Source: a virus
DNA: 64,000 nucleotides
Direction: 5' to 3' (one strand)
IMG/VR virus record: IMGVR_UViG_3300037847_006528
Span: 16,871-80,870 of that record
The position numbers were made by a program, and so were the translations under genes. Of this stretch, positions 17,076-24,720 are shown piece after piece. Each line of letters starts with the position of its first letter. Positions within the stretch are counted from its first letter, which is position 1. Below the pieces are notes generated by a model, which was not told the DNA's origin, ran no database searches, and saw only the letters and a program-made list of their open reading frames with translations.

Positions 17076-17920
17076 TTATATTTATTATAGAGATTTAAAA
17101 TATTCTGAGCAACAGTAAATTTAGAAAACTTATACTGCGCCCACTGTGTCCATTCGCTTAATATAACTGAATGATAGTGGGTAAAGTGATTTAATAATCT
17201 GTTATATGTATCATTAATGGATTTTTCATTAGGCTCCGCTACACAAAAGTCAGGGCAAAGATTTGAGTTTGGGTTGTCGCTGCAAACAAGAGGTATAGCC
17301 CCACAAGCCATTGCCTCTAAAGCCGTTAGACCTAATCCTTCAAACTTAGAAGGCAAAGCGACTATTTTGCTTGAATTATAAAATTGATTAAGGACTACAT
17401 CGCTCACATCTCCCACATAAGAGGAATTTGGGAAATGTCCTTGCGGTCCAATAACATATTTTTCTATATTATCTAATAGATTAAATCTTTTATTTGGATC
17501 TCCGTAACGCCCAACATACAGACAGTTTATTTCTCTTTTTACGTTTGGGTCAAAAGATACGTCTTTGATGGGATTCCATATAATGTGAGAATCTACTCCA
17601 ATTTTTTTTAATTGTTCTTTTACAGGAGGGCTTATACAGGTAACAATATCCGCTTCTGAGAGTTGCTCTTTTAGAGTTTGTATAGGAAAGTCTGGTATAT
17701 GAGGAGGTATATCTAAAACATTAAAAATCTTAAAGCCGTTTTGAGATAAAGCAGAATCTCTGTGTTGGCTGTCTATATCGGAATAATCAAAGTTATTACT
17801 ATAAATAAAATCATAGTCATCTCCGACCACAATGTCGTTTCCTAGACCTAAAAAGCCCTCTCCTATTCTGAGTATTTGGCATTTATATCCCTTGTTTCCA
17901 TATAGTTTTATCTTAGTCAT
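17072..17920 (-). CDS. GT4-type (GT-B) glycosyltransferase
   Basis: A 282-residue GT-B glycosyltransferase. SDSHIIWNPIKD leads to CLYVGRYGDPNKRFNLLDNIEKY (start of the nucleotide-sugar-binding domain) and IVALPSKFEGLGLTALEAMACGAIPL (the ExFGxxxxEAMAxG motif with the donor-binding glutamate region). It is shorter than usual because the N-terminal acceptor domain is reduced. It overlaps its neighbours by 4 and 8 bp. Confidence 0.87.
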   Translation of the reverse strand: MTKIKLYGNKGYKCQILRIGEGFLGLGNDIVVGDDYDFIYSNNFDYSDIDSQHRDSALSQNGFKIFNVLDIPPHIPDFPIQTLKEQLSEADIVTCISPPVKEQLKKIGVDSHIIWNPIKDVSFDPNVKREINCLYVGRYGDPNKRFNLLDNIEKYVIGPQGHFPNSSYVGDVSDVVLNQFYNSSKIVALPSKFEGLGLTALEAMACGAIPLVCSDNPNSNLCPDFCVAEPNEKSINDTYNRLLNHFTHYHSVILSEWTQWAQYKFSKFTVAQNILNLYNKYK

Positions 17921-18677
17921 CGTAAATACTGCTCACTTTAGGAATTGGCTCGCCTGTCTTTTTATAATATTCTTCATCAAACTCTAGGCAATGGTTTTCG
18001 TGGTTCCACTTGTAAGAGCAAGCCCCAAAATGTCTGTGTTGATACTCAACCTTTCTTTTGCCTATCCTGTCATTCAGCCAACTATAGTGTTTTATTAAGG
18101 CAACTCCCTCGGGGATGGTTGTTAATTCTTCTACTTGGCTGTGTCTGAAGAATTCCCCATCCTTGCCATAGGCAATATCATTATCCCAAATAAACTGCGC
18201 TAGTCTATAATCGTTAATCTTTGTTTTAAATATTCTCGGTGGACAGAAAGGTTCTTGTAAGTAATGATCTGTATCAAAAACAAAGTTTCTCAGACTTATT
18301 TTAAATAAATTTTTATCAGAATTTTCTACATATCTTTCTATCTCTTCAATATCTCTTTCGGTATAAAACTCGTCAGAGTCAACTAGCCAAATGTAGTCTA
18401 AATCATATTTTGTTAAATAAAACAATGCGTAATTCCTAGCTTCTGCTTCAGAAACATATTGAGGCGTGTCTACTAAGTATTTTAGCCTCTTTTGTTCGAC
18501 TAATTCTCTAAGTAGATCTGTCGTGTGGTCATGTAACAAATCTATACCTTTGTATTCTTTGAATGGGACAGAAACAGCAGATACTATATGGTTATCCCTT
18601 TTAAGAAAAGGCTCAATAGACTCTAATACATATTCTTCAGTATTGTAGCCGCAAAATATAATTCCAAATTTTTTCAT
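17913..18677 (-). CDS. GT2-like glycosyltransferase
   Basis: A 254-residue protein of the GT-A fold. KFGIIFCGYNTEEYVLESIEPFL is a typical opening, EAEARNYALFYLTKYDLDYIWLVDSDEFY gives the acidic DxD metal site (VDSDEF), and the C-terminal half (HYSWLNDRIGKRKVEYQ) is found in family-2 transferases of polysaccharide clusters. The donor and acceptor are unknown. Confidence 0.8.
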   Translation of the reverse strand: MKKFGIIFCGYNTEEYVLESIEPFLKRDNHIVSAVSVPFKEYKGIDLLHDHTTDLLRELVEQKRLKYLVDTPQYVSEAEARNYALFYLTKYDLDYIWLVDSDEFYTERDIEEIERYVENSDKNLFKISLRNFVFDTDHYLQEPFCPPRIFKTKINDYRLAQFIWDNDIAYGKDGEFFRHSQVEELTTIPEGVALIKHYSWLNDRIGKRKVEYQHRHFGACSYKWNHENHCLEFDEEYYKKTGEPIPKVSSIYDD

Positions 18678-19450
18678 AAGCTAGGCCAAAGTGGTATTGG
18701 TAAATTATGTGGTTGTTTTCTGGGGTCTCCAGATTTTACTTCTTCTGGTTCAAAGTCTGGTGAGTCTATACCAGTTTTTCTCTTGTGCCAGATTTTTCCC
18801 CAAAAGTTTTTGTTTATCTTGTTTTTGTCTTCTAGGTTAAGATATCCCAAGTGGATTATTTTGGGATCATGTTCAGCAAAAGACACTCGACCTATACATG
18901 GAATTAGATGACCATTGTCATCAATCAATTCACAGGTGTCGCTTTTTTCAGGATCAAAAGTGCCATCCTTATTTAAGGAGAAATTTACAGCGCCCCTATT
19001 TGTCCCATCCCTCGTATGAATATACCATTTATAACCTATATTAACAAAGCTGTGAACATCTTCATAGAGATCTATTGTAGGCAACATTATGCTACAAGGA
19101 AAGTCATGTTTATTGATTTCAAGAAACAAGTCTTTAAATGTATATTTAGACCCAGATATTCTTTCATCTAGATCTAATTGTATGACAGAATTGTGGCTAC
19201 ACGCCTTAAGACCCGCATCTTTTAGCTTTCCGTCCCAGTATAAATCTTTATTTGGGTCCAAATCAGTAGATACAATTTTTATGCGGTCAGAAAAAGTTGT
19301 TTTGTTTATTTCTGTCTTAATTTCTTCAACCTGATCTTCCAAGGTGCTAATAACCACCTCATCAACGTAATAAAACCAATTTTCAAATACTTGCTTAAAA
19401 CAAAAGTCGAAGTTGTTTAAATTGAATGCAGTTGTATATAATGAGATCAT
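18674..19450 (-). CDS. GT2-like glycosyltransferase
   Basis: A 258-residue GT-A-type protein. It opens ISLYTTAFNLNNFDFCFKQ, continues VDEVVISTLEDQ, and has the metal-site segment VIQLDLDERISG (DxD). HLGYLNLEDKNKINKNFWGK fits the acceptor-side half. It overlaps its neighbours by 4 bp on each side, placing it in the continuous glycan operon. The specific sugar cannot be told from sequence. Confidence 0.75.
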   Translation of the reverse strand: MISLYTTAFNLNNFDFCFKQVFENWFYYVDEVVISTLEDQVEEIKTEINKTTFSDRIKIVSTDLDPNKDLYWDGKLKDAGLKACSHNSVIQLDLDERISGSKYTFKDLFLEINKHDFPCSIMLPTIDLYEDVHSFVNIGYKWYIHTRDGTNRGAVNFSLNKDGTFDPEKSDTCELIDDNGHLIPCIGRVSFAEHDPKIIHLGYLNLEDKNKINKNFWGKIWHKRKTGIDSPDFEPEEVKSGDPRKQPHNLPIPLWPSL

Positions 19451-20286
19451 TTGAATATGGGTTTAAAAATTGAAAAATCATGCTTATCAATTAAGCCCTC
19501 TCTCTGATCTAGAATCTCATACCTATACCAGTCGTTTAAAAACTTGTCGAAATCAATGCACTCGCGCATATCGTCGGTTAAATGATTCTTTAAGCAATCC
19601 TCGACAGATTTTATATCGAGAGGATCAAATCCTTGATCATAGATTTCTTTCAAAAGTTTCGCTCTGTTTTGGTATCTTTTTTTAATTAGATTCTGATCAT
19701 TTTCAAAACCTAAAATAAGGTGATTACTGTTCGGGAAAAAGTAATACTTAAAATTGTGCTTAATAAAATGATATGGATCTTGCCTTCTTTCGGATCTTAC
19801 ATTTTTTTGATACTCTTTTTTCCAAAAAGGCTGGTTCGAAATTTCCATTGTTTTTGAAACACCCGTGATTCCTTCGTGCGGGTTATTAACAAAACGGGTT
19901 TCTTCATTTAATTTAAATAAGAATCTTTTATTATAAAGGTAAGTGCCATCAATATTTAAATCATCTAAATCTGCACATAATGTCTTTAAGTTTTTTGTAA
20001 AATCTGGTGAAAGTCGCTCTAGACTGTCTATCGTCAAAAACCAATCACCTATTTTAATTGGACCCTGAAACAAGCAATGGTTTCTGCTAAAATCTAGTCT
20101 GTTACACCATTTGGTATAGATGATCTCCCCTTCTCCTTTGACGCTTTCTAGATAATCTGCGCCGTTATCCTTGGGATAATGAAAAGTCCAGACCAAGCCA
20201 TCAAAATCATCTTTGATTGGTTCTATAAGTTCGCGAAGATCTTTTTCATGACCTTCGTTAGTTACTCCTATAAGCCATAATCTCAT
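19447..20286 (-). CDS. Probable glycosyltransferase-like protein
   Basis: A 279-residue protein whose N-terminal half has a GT-A flavour: RLWLIGVTNEGHEKDLRELIEPI, FDGLVWTFHYP, NRLDFSRNHCLFQGPIKIGDWFLTIDSLERLS. The usual DxD is represented only by TIDSLE, so the metal site is atypical. No other family was recognised. It belongs to the same overlapping operon (4-bp overlaps). Confidence 0.55.
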   Translation of the reverse strand: MRLWLIGVTNEGHEKDLRELIEPIKDDFDGLVWTFHYPKDNGADYLESVKGEGEIIYTKWCNRLDFSRNHCLFQGPIKIGDWFLTIDSLERLSPDFTKNLKTLCADLDDLNIDGTYLYNKRFLFKLNEETRFVNNPHEGITGVSKTMEISNQPFWKKEYQKNVRSERRQDPYHFIKHNFKYYFFPNSNHLILGFENDQNLIKKRYQNRAKLLKEIYDQGFDPLDIKSVEDCLKNHLTDDMRECIDFDKFLNDWYRYEILDQREGLIDKHDFSIFKPIFK

Positions 20287-21017
20287 CCTATGTGTTCTGA
20301 ATATATTTTATTAGTATTAAAAAAGGAAAATGGCGTTCTTGAATTTGTTGCACCTTTTAATAAATCACCAGACATTAGCTCGCAGTGATAAGAACCAAGT
20401 TTGTCTAAATAGTTTTGAGCAGATTTCCAAGCAATAAAAATCTCTGTAGTTCTGTTTATATTTGGCTGGAAAGTGAATGTAGGACCATATTTAGTATAGT
20501 TAATTGCTTGAGTATATATATTATCATTCTCAACTAAGTGTTTTCCCTCAGGCTCTCCGAAGTCTTTAGCTCCGTTAAACCTTACGCAAAGTTGATCTGG
20601 ATTATCATCAAGAAATTTTAAGGAATCTTTAAAAGCCTCCTCTAAGCAAACTTTGGAATTAAATATCCAGTCGTCTTCCAACCATAGAGAATATTTTTGT
20701 TTTCTAATTTCTAGGTCCGAGTATGCTGTATAAATATCTTTAAAATATCCTGCGGAGTGAGATAAGTGGTTCTCAGAGTGGTGAACTATATCTTCTTTTG
20801 ATTCTAGAACCCTAATATCGAGATATGAGCAAAATGATTTTATTTCATATGCTATCTCTTCTTCTCCATCTCTTGATTTCAGGTGAAGAAGTTTGTTAGC
20901 GAAAATTGACAGGTCTATCTTACTATGAAGTTTATTAAGACAATCCTGATAAGTGTGTCTGCCACCATGACCCATAGTGGTGCTAAAAACAATAAGATTT
21001 AAAGGAAGTGTAGACAT
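20283..21017 (-). CDS. Probable glycosyltransferase, first gene of glycan operon
   Basis: A 244-residue protein with a GT-A-like outline: PLNLIVFSTTMGHGGRHTYQDC at the start and YSLWLEDDWIFNSKVCLEEAF (an EDDW metal-site motif seen in phage and viral glycosyltransferases). It is the most upstream gene of the glycan island. Its ATG follows a stable hairpin (21020-21052) by only two bases, so translation or read-through from the nrd operon could be limited there. Confidence 0.65.
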   Translation of the reverse strand: MSTLPLNLIVFSTTMGHGGRHTYQDCLNKLHSKIDLSIFANKLLHLKSRDGEEEIAYEIKSFCSYLDIRVLESKEDIVHHSENHLSHSAGYFKDIYTAYSDLEIRKQKYSLWLEDDWIFNSKVCLEEAFKDSLKFLDDNPDQLCVRFNGAKDFGEPEGKHLVENDNIYTQAINYTKYGPTFTFQPNINRTTEIFIAWKSAQNYLDKLGSYHCELMSGDLLKGATNSRTPFSFFNTNKIYSEHIG

Positions 21018-21019
21018 AA

Positions 21020-21052
21020 AACCTCTGGGCCTAAGTATCAGACCCAGAGGTT
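21020..21052 (-). terminator. Hairpin between nrd operon and glycan island, abutting a start codon
   Basis: A perfect 10-bp inverted repeat, AACCTCTGGG at 21020-21029 and CCCAGAGGTT at 21043-21052, with a 13-nt loop. Read on the minus strand the stem ends in GGTT followed by TT and then the ATG at 21017. The U-tract is short, so it is a weak terminator or attenuator for transcripts from the nrd genes. It also sits where it could hide the start site of the downstream glycosyltransferase. Confidence 0.65.
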
Positions 21053-21118
21053 ACTATGACCTCAAGGAAATAAATCCTCGACCTGTCTTATTGTAGAATT
21101 AATTGTTGTTTTTGTCAA

Positions 21119-21238
21119 CTAATCCTCAATAATCTCTTCACTGATTCGCCCTAGTATATAGGCAAGTGTTTCATCAGTCTCGAAATCTGAGTCAGGAATA
21201 TCTATTTCCTCATCGTTTATTGTATGCAGGTCAGTCAT
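21119..21238 (-). CDS. Small acidic hypothetical protein (39 aa)
   Basis: A short open frame between nrdA and the glycan operon, starting ATG at 21238 and ending TAG at 21119. The peptide is strongly acidic (begins MTDLHTINDEEIDIPDSDFE, ends GRISEEIIED). It lies 37 bp after nrdA on the same strand. The upstream sequence holds GTGTAG, a one-base variant of the GTGTAA motif found before other minus-strand units. The small size makes the call tentative; no function can be assigned. Confidence 0.45.
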   Translation of the reverse strand: MTDLHTINDEEIDIPDSDFETDETLAYILGRISEEIIED

Positions 21239-21275
21239 AGTATGACTTACTACACGCAAAATTTAGAAAATGGAA

Positions 21276-22922
21276 TTAACCCTCGCAAGAAGAACAATTT
21301 AGTATAGATCTGGCTAGTTCTTGGCTAGGATTTGCACTTCTTTGATAATAAAAGCTCTTAACTCCTTGTTCCCATCCAAAAATAAGAAGTTCGCTTACCT
21401 GCTTGGGTGGGCATTTCGGGGAAATCATCACATTTAAGCTCTGGCCTTGATCAATATATTTTTGTCTTTGTGCGGCCTGTATTACTATTTCCTTCTGAGA
21501 AATCTCTCCAAAAGTTTTAAATACGTCTTTTTCGTGATCTGAAAGAAAATCTAAGTGCTGGACTGATCCTCCTTTTACTAAAATAGACTTCCAAGTAGTC
21601 GCATTATTTTTACCCTTCTCTTCAAGAAGTTGTTCTAGGTGGGGGTTTTTATATGTAAATTTACCCTTGGCTAAATCTTTAGTAAAATAATTACTATTTA
21701 ATGGTTCAATGGATGGAGAAACTTGACCGAGAATGAACGAGCTAGATGTAGTAGGGGCAATCGCCATAGTGGTCATATTGCGTCTACCGTAACCGCGAAG
21801 ATGTTCTGGTTCTCCAAACTCCTCTGCTAGTTTTGAAGTAGCTCTGTCGCAACGCTCTCTTATAATGTTGTGAATTTCTGCATTTAGAAATTGAGCTTCT
21901 AAACCCTCAAATGCAATGTTCTTAGATTGCAGTAATGAATGCCAACCCAAAACACCGAGACCCAATGCTCTTTGTCTTTTGGCAAAGTTATGACAAGATT
22001 TCATGAAGGGAATATTTTCTGTTTTATAGATATATTCCTCCATAACTGCATCAAGAAACCAAACAAGTGTTTCTACAGCGTCTGTCTCTTTAATTTCATC
22101 CCATCTAAGTAAGTTCAGAGAAGATAAACAACACACAAAAGATTCATCTTCTGATGAGTGGAGCGCAATTTCACTGCAAAGATTAGAAGCGTGAATCTTC
22201 AGCTTTTTATCTTTATATGCTTGAGGTGCATTGTTGTTAGCGTTGTCGGTGAAGAAAATGTAGGGATAACCTGTTTCAAATCTTTTCTTTATAATGTTCG
22301 CCCAAACCTTCCTTTTGTCTTTATCTCCCTCAACCATTGATTCCATCCACTTGTCATCAATGCAGACGGCAAAAGACATTTCTTGAATAGGATTACCTTC
22401 GCTTCTTATTCTCAAGAACTCCTCTATGTCAGGATGATCAACTGGAAGGTAAGCTGCGAAAGATCCTCTTCTTACATGACCTTGAGAAACAATCGCGGCA
22501 ACTTTATCATACAACTCCATGAAATATACTGCTCCAGCAGAAACTCCACCAACACTAATGGGGACACCTCTTCCCCTCAAATCGCCAAAGTAACCAGACG
22601 TTCCTGAGCCGTGTTTGGTTTGCATCCCGACTTCCGCTTGTTTGCGGAGAATGGAATCCATCTTGTCGTCAATATATACGCCGTTGCAAGATATGGGTAG
22701 TCCTCTATCCTTGCCAAAGTTAGACCACACTGGACTTGAGAGAGAGTAGAATCCTCTCTTCATGTAATCTTCAAACTTATCTGCAAATCCGCTTTGCCTG
22801 AGATATTTTTCAGCCGCCTCCGCAATAGCCCTTATTCTTTTTTTAGGACTCTCTCCTTTTTGCAAGTAGCCCCTTTCAAGGAACTGTTTTGAATCTTCGT
22901 TTAACCAGTAATAATCTTTCAT
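21276..22922 (-). CDS. nrdA: Class I ribonucleotide reductase, large (alpha) subunit, no ATP cone
   Basis: Reduces ribonucleoside diphosphates to supply dNTPs for replication. Catalytic features are present: PISCNGVYI (first redox cysteine), SNLCSEIAL (N-x-C-x-E radical and general acid-base site), FVCCLSSLNL (second redox cysteine), KSFYYQRS (tyrosine pair of the radical path) and a C-terminal CSSC thiol pair. The 548 residues, against about 760 in E. coli, reflect loss of the N-terminal ATP cone. Allosteric on/off control by dATP is therefore probably absent, as often in phage enzymes. It overlaps nrdB by one base. Confidence 0.95.
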   Translation of the reverse strand: MKDYYWLNEDSKQFLERGYLQKGESPKKRIRAIAEAAEKYLRQSGFADKFEDYMKRGFYSLSSPVWSNFGKDRGLPISCNGVYIDDKMDSILRKQAEVGMQTKHGSGTSGYFGDLRGRGVPISVGGVSAGAVYFMELYDKVAAIVSQGHVRRGSFAAYLPVDHPDIEEFLRIRSEGNPIQEMSFAVCIDDKWMESMVEGDKDKRKVWANIIKKRFETGYPYIFFTDNANNNAPQAYKDKKLKIHASNLCSEIALHSSEDESFVCCLSSLNLLRWDEIKETDAVETLVWFLDAVMEEYIYKTENIPFMKSCHNFAKRQRALGLGVLGWHSLLQSKNIAFEGLEAQFLNAEIHNIIRERCDRATSKLAEEFGEPEHLRGYGRRNMTTMAIAPTTSSSFILGQVSPSIEPLNSNYFTKDLAKGKFTYKNPHLEQLLEEKGKNNATTWKSILVKGGSVQHLDFLSDHEKDVFKTFGEISQKEIVIQAAQRQKYIDQGQSLNVMISPKCPPKQVSELLIFGWEQGVKSFYYQRSANPSQELARSILNCSSCEG

Positions 22923-23893
22923 TAGAATAAATCCTCTGCGTCAAATGTTTGCGAATTTTTCGCGTATTCAACAGGTCGAGTGTGGAAGAAATCTGTGGCG
23001 TTATTGCCGAGCAGTTCTTCCTCAAACCAAATTGTATTCACTAAAAGAGTCTTGTCAACATCAAAAGCTTTAGGGAAACCAATTTGTTCTAATGATTCAT
23101 TGATTCTGTTTTTTATAAATTCTTTTAAAATAGGTGCTGTTAATCCTTTTTCTTGATATCCGTTTATCATCCAATCAACAATCTGCGATTCTGCTTTAAA
23201 GGCGGCTTCAGATTCTTGAATTATTCTGTTCTCTAGCTCCTCATCAAATAGTTCTGGGTGCTCTTCTCTAATCGTATTGATTATTTTTATTCCAGCCAAA
23301 GCATGAATATTTTCCTCATTTCTAGTATACTTGACCTGCTGGCCAGTATCCTTGAGGACATTTTTATATCTATTGAACCAGTTGATAATGTAGAACTGAG
23401 AAAACAGCGACACATTCTCTACAAATAGGGTAAAAAGAATAATAGAATAAACATATTGCTTCTTGGAGTCCTTGTAGAACCTATGATTATATTTTCTCAG
23501 GTAATTAACGCGGCCCTCGATAAAATCTAATTTTAAATTTTCCTCAAAAATATCTTCTAAACCTAAAACTTTCAGTAGCCTTTCATAAGCATTGTTGTGA
23601 ATAACCTCTACATTAGCCATAACGTAACCGAGGTCCGTTAAGCTGGGATGGGGTAAGTTATCTCCCAACTTGCTCCAGAACTTTTTAACAGCCACCTCAA
23701 TTTGGCCAATAGCGGAAAGCGTTCTGATTATAATCTCTTTTTCTGTATCGTTTAAATTTACGTTAAAGTCTTGGACATCGCTGGTGAAACTAAACTCTTT
23801 GTCAGTCCAAAACCCATTATGCATAGCCTCAATGAATTCCTGCGCCCAAGGGTAATGGTCTGGTTTTCTGGAAATCTGCTCGTTAAAAATCAT
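22922..23893 (-). CDS. nrdB: Class I ribonucleotide reductase, small (beta) subunit
   Basis: Radical-generating subunit for NrdA. The di-iron and tyrosyl site is readable: E66, then E96-x2-H99-x3-Y103 in ANVEVIHNNAY, then RNEENIHA for the second pair. Y103 is the expected radical tyrosine, so this looks like a classical tyrosyl-radical enzyme. The C-terminus ends FDAEDLF, the kind of tail that docks on NrdA. The gene lies behind a structured leader with two sigma-70-type promoters and a terminator hairpin between them. Confidence 0.95.
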   Translation of the reverse strand: MIFNEQISRKPDHYPWAQEFIEAMHNGFWTDKEFSFTSDVQDFNVNLNDTEKEIIIRTLSAIGQIEVAVKKFWSKLGDNLPHPSLTDLGYVMANVEVIHNNAYERLLKVLGLEDIFEENLKLDFIEGRVNYLRKYNHRFYKDSKKQYVYSIILFTLFVENVSLFSQFYIINWFNRYKNVLKDTGQQVKYTRNEENIHALAGIKIINTIREEHPELFDEELENRIIQESEAAFKAESQIVDWMINGYQEKGLTAPILKEFIKNRINESLEQIGFPKAFDVDKTLLVNTIWFEEELLGNNATDFFHTRPVEYAKNSQTFDAEDLF

Positions 23894-23902
23894 CTTGTAA
23901 AG

Positions 23903-23908
23903 TTACAC
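23903..23908 (-). promoter_or_regulatory. GTGTAA motif before nrdB
   Basis: GTGTAA on the minus strand, 9 nt before the nrdB ATG. Here it lies directly after the TAAAAT -10 element of the proximal promoter. It is one of a set of GTGTAA copies at the head of minus-strand transcription units. Confidence 0.5.
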
Positions 23909-23937
23909 ATTTTAGGAGGGGGCAAGAACTGGGTCAA
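23909..23937 (-). promoter_or_regulatory. Sigma-70-type promoter proximal to nrdB
   Basis: On the minus strand, TTGACC is followed by 17 nt and TAAAAT, an excellent sigma-70 match. The -10 ends 15 nt before the nrdB ATG, so the untranslated leader would be only about 8-9 nt with no room for a Shine-Dalgarno sequence. It would initiate downstream of the leader hairpin at 23955-23969. Confidence 0.65.
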
Positions 23938-23954
23938 CCCCTTTTTGTGAAAAA

Positions 23955-23969
23955 AATGCCGAAGGCATT
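23955..23969 (-). terminator. Intrinsic terminator or attenuator in the nrdB leader
   Basis: On the minus strand AATGCC, a three-base loop and GGCATT form a hairpin closed by a CUUCGG-type loop and followed by a run of T residues. This is a classical factor-independent terminator. The only minus-strand transcription expected to reach it comes from the promoter at 24045-24072, so it would stop or regulate a short leader RNA before nrdB. Confidence 0.7.
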
Positions 23970-24003
23970 AAATTAATATGAACGTAGTGAATATTAATTT
24001 AAT
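23967..24003. repeat. Perfect 13-bp inverted repeat in divergent intergenic region
   Basis: ATTAAATTAATAT at 23967-23979 is repeated in inverse orientation at 23991-24003 with an 11-nt spacer. It could form an alternative RNA hairpin competing with the adjacent terminator (they share 23967-23969), or be an operator. No protein binding can be shown from sequence. Confidence 0.75.
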
Positions 24004-24004
24004 T

Positions 24005-24034
24005 CGTATCCTTTACGCTCGTATCCAATACGCT
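24005..24034. repeat. 15-bp direct repeat, two copies
   Basis: CGTATCCTTTACGCT at 24005-24019 is followed at once by CGTATCCAATACGCT at 24020-24034 (two mismatches). The repeat lies in the transcribed leader downstream of the distal minus-strand promoter and could be a regulator-binding or replication-related site. Confidence 0.7.
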
Positions 24035-24044
24035 CAATAATTAG

Positions 24045-24072
24045 ATTTTAGATCGTTTTTTTGGGCTGTCAA
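24045..24072 (-). promoter_or_regulatory. Sigma-70-type promoter distal to nrdB
   Basis: On the minus strand the perfect -35 TTGACA (24067-24072) is spaced 16 nt from TAAAAT (24045-24050). Transcription would begin near 24038, pass the direct and inverted repeats and meet the terminator at 23955-23969 about 70-80 nt later. Confidence 0.7.
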
Positions 24073-24085
24073 GGAAAAAATAAAA

Positions 24086-24114
24086 TTGATATTTTGGCCT
24101 GAACAACGTATAGT
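24086..24114 (+). promoter_or_regulatory. Sigma-70-type promoter of the sigma-factor gene
   Basis: TTGATA (24086-24091), 17-nt spacer, TATAGT (24109-24114). The predicted start of transcription (about 24121) is within three bases of the TTG start codon at 24124, so the message would be leaderless or nearly so. It is divergent to the distal nrdB promoter. Confidence 0.7.
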
Positions 24115-24123
24115 ATAGCACAA

Positions 24124-24720
24124 TTGATCGAAGATTTAACAGATTGCGCTCTCACTGATTTAATCAAAGAAGACAATAATGAAGATGCCTTAAACGAGTT
24201 GATTTCAAGGCATTCTGGGATATATGTCGATATGCTCAAAAAATTTGGATTCAAATGCTTGACAAGCAATCAAGTTCAGGACATTATGAGCGAAAAGGAC
24301 TATGTTATATACAAAGCGGCCCTTGAATATGATGAAACCAAAGCGAAGTTCTCTACTCATTTAGCTAATAAAGCTAAATATCTTTGTTTAACACAGAAGA
24401 CTAAAAACAAAAACAATAAGATATCTTCAAATTTCGAAGATGTGCAGTTTTCCCAAAAAGATAAAGGTTGCAACCCAGCAGAATCTTGTGATTTAAATGA
24501 TTCTTTTGCTAGAATATTAAACTTGATTAACAAACACAAGGATAAGAGGCTCCAGACTATATTCCACGAAAGATACTTTTGTGGTAGAAGGGGAAAACTA
24601 CAACCTTGGAAAGAAGTAGCTAAAAAATTAAATCTTTCTGCTCAAGGCTGTATAAATATACACGATAAAGCCATAAAAGAATTAAACTACAAAATCAATA
24701 ATGAGACGATTAAATTTTGA
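24124..24720 (+). CDS. Sigma-70-family RNA polymerase sigma factor
   Basis: A 198-residue sigma-like protein. Region 2 is recognisable in YDETKAKFSTHLANKAKYLC (family YDxxKAxFxTYxxxxIR), and region 4 in RLQTIFHERYFCG then WKEVAKKLNLSAQGCINIHDKAIKEL, a helix-turn-helix for the -35 element. It probably redirects host RNA polymerase to phage promoters. The first start codon is TTG at 24124 and no in-frame ATG occurs upstream; the next ATG would remove part of the N-terminal helix. The coding region overlaps the next gene by 20 bp. A T4 gp55-like late role is possible but inferred. Confidence 0.8.
   Translation: MIEDLTDCALTDLIKEDNNEDALNELISRHSGIYVDMLKKFGFKCLTSNQVQDIMSEKDYVIYKAALEYDETKAKFSTHLANKAKYLCLTQKTKNKNNKISSNFEDVQFSQKDKGCNPAESCDLNDSFARILNLINKHKDKRLQTIFHERYFCGRRGKLQPWKEVAKKLNLSAQGCINIHDKAIKELNYKINNETIKF

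Noticed and set aside
23967-24034. Replication origin or CRISPR-like array
   Set aside because: Only two direct-repeat copies and one inverted repeat are present, with no repeat-spacer structure, no clustered DnaA boxes and no evidence of strand-bias change visible by eye.
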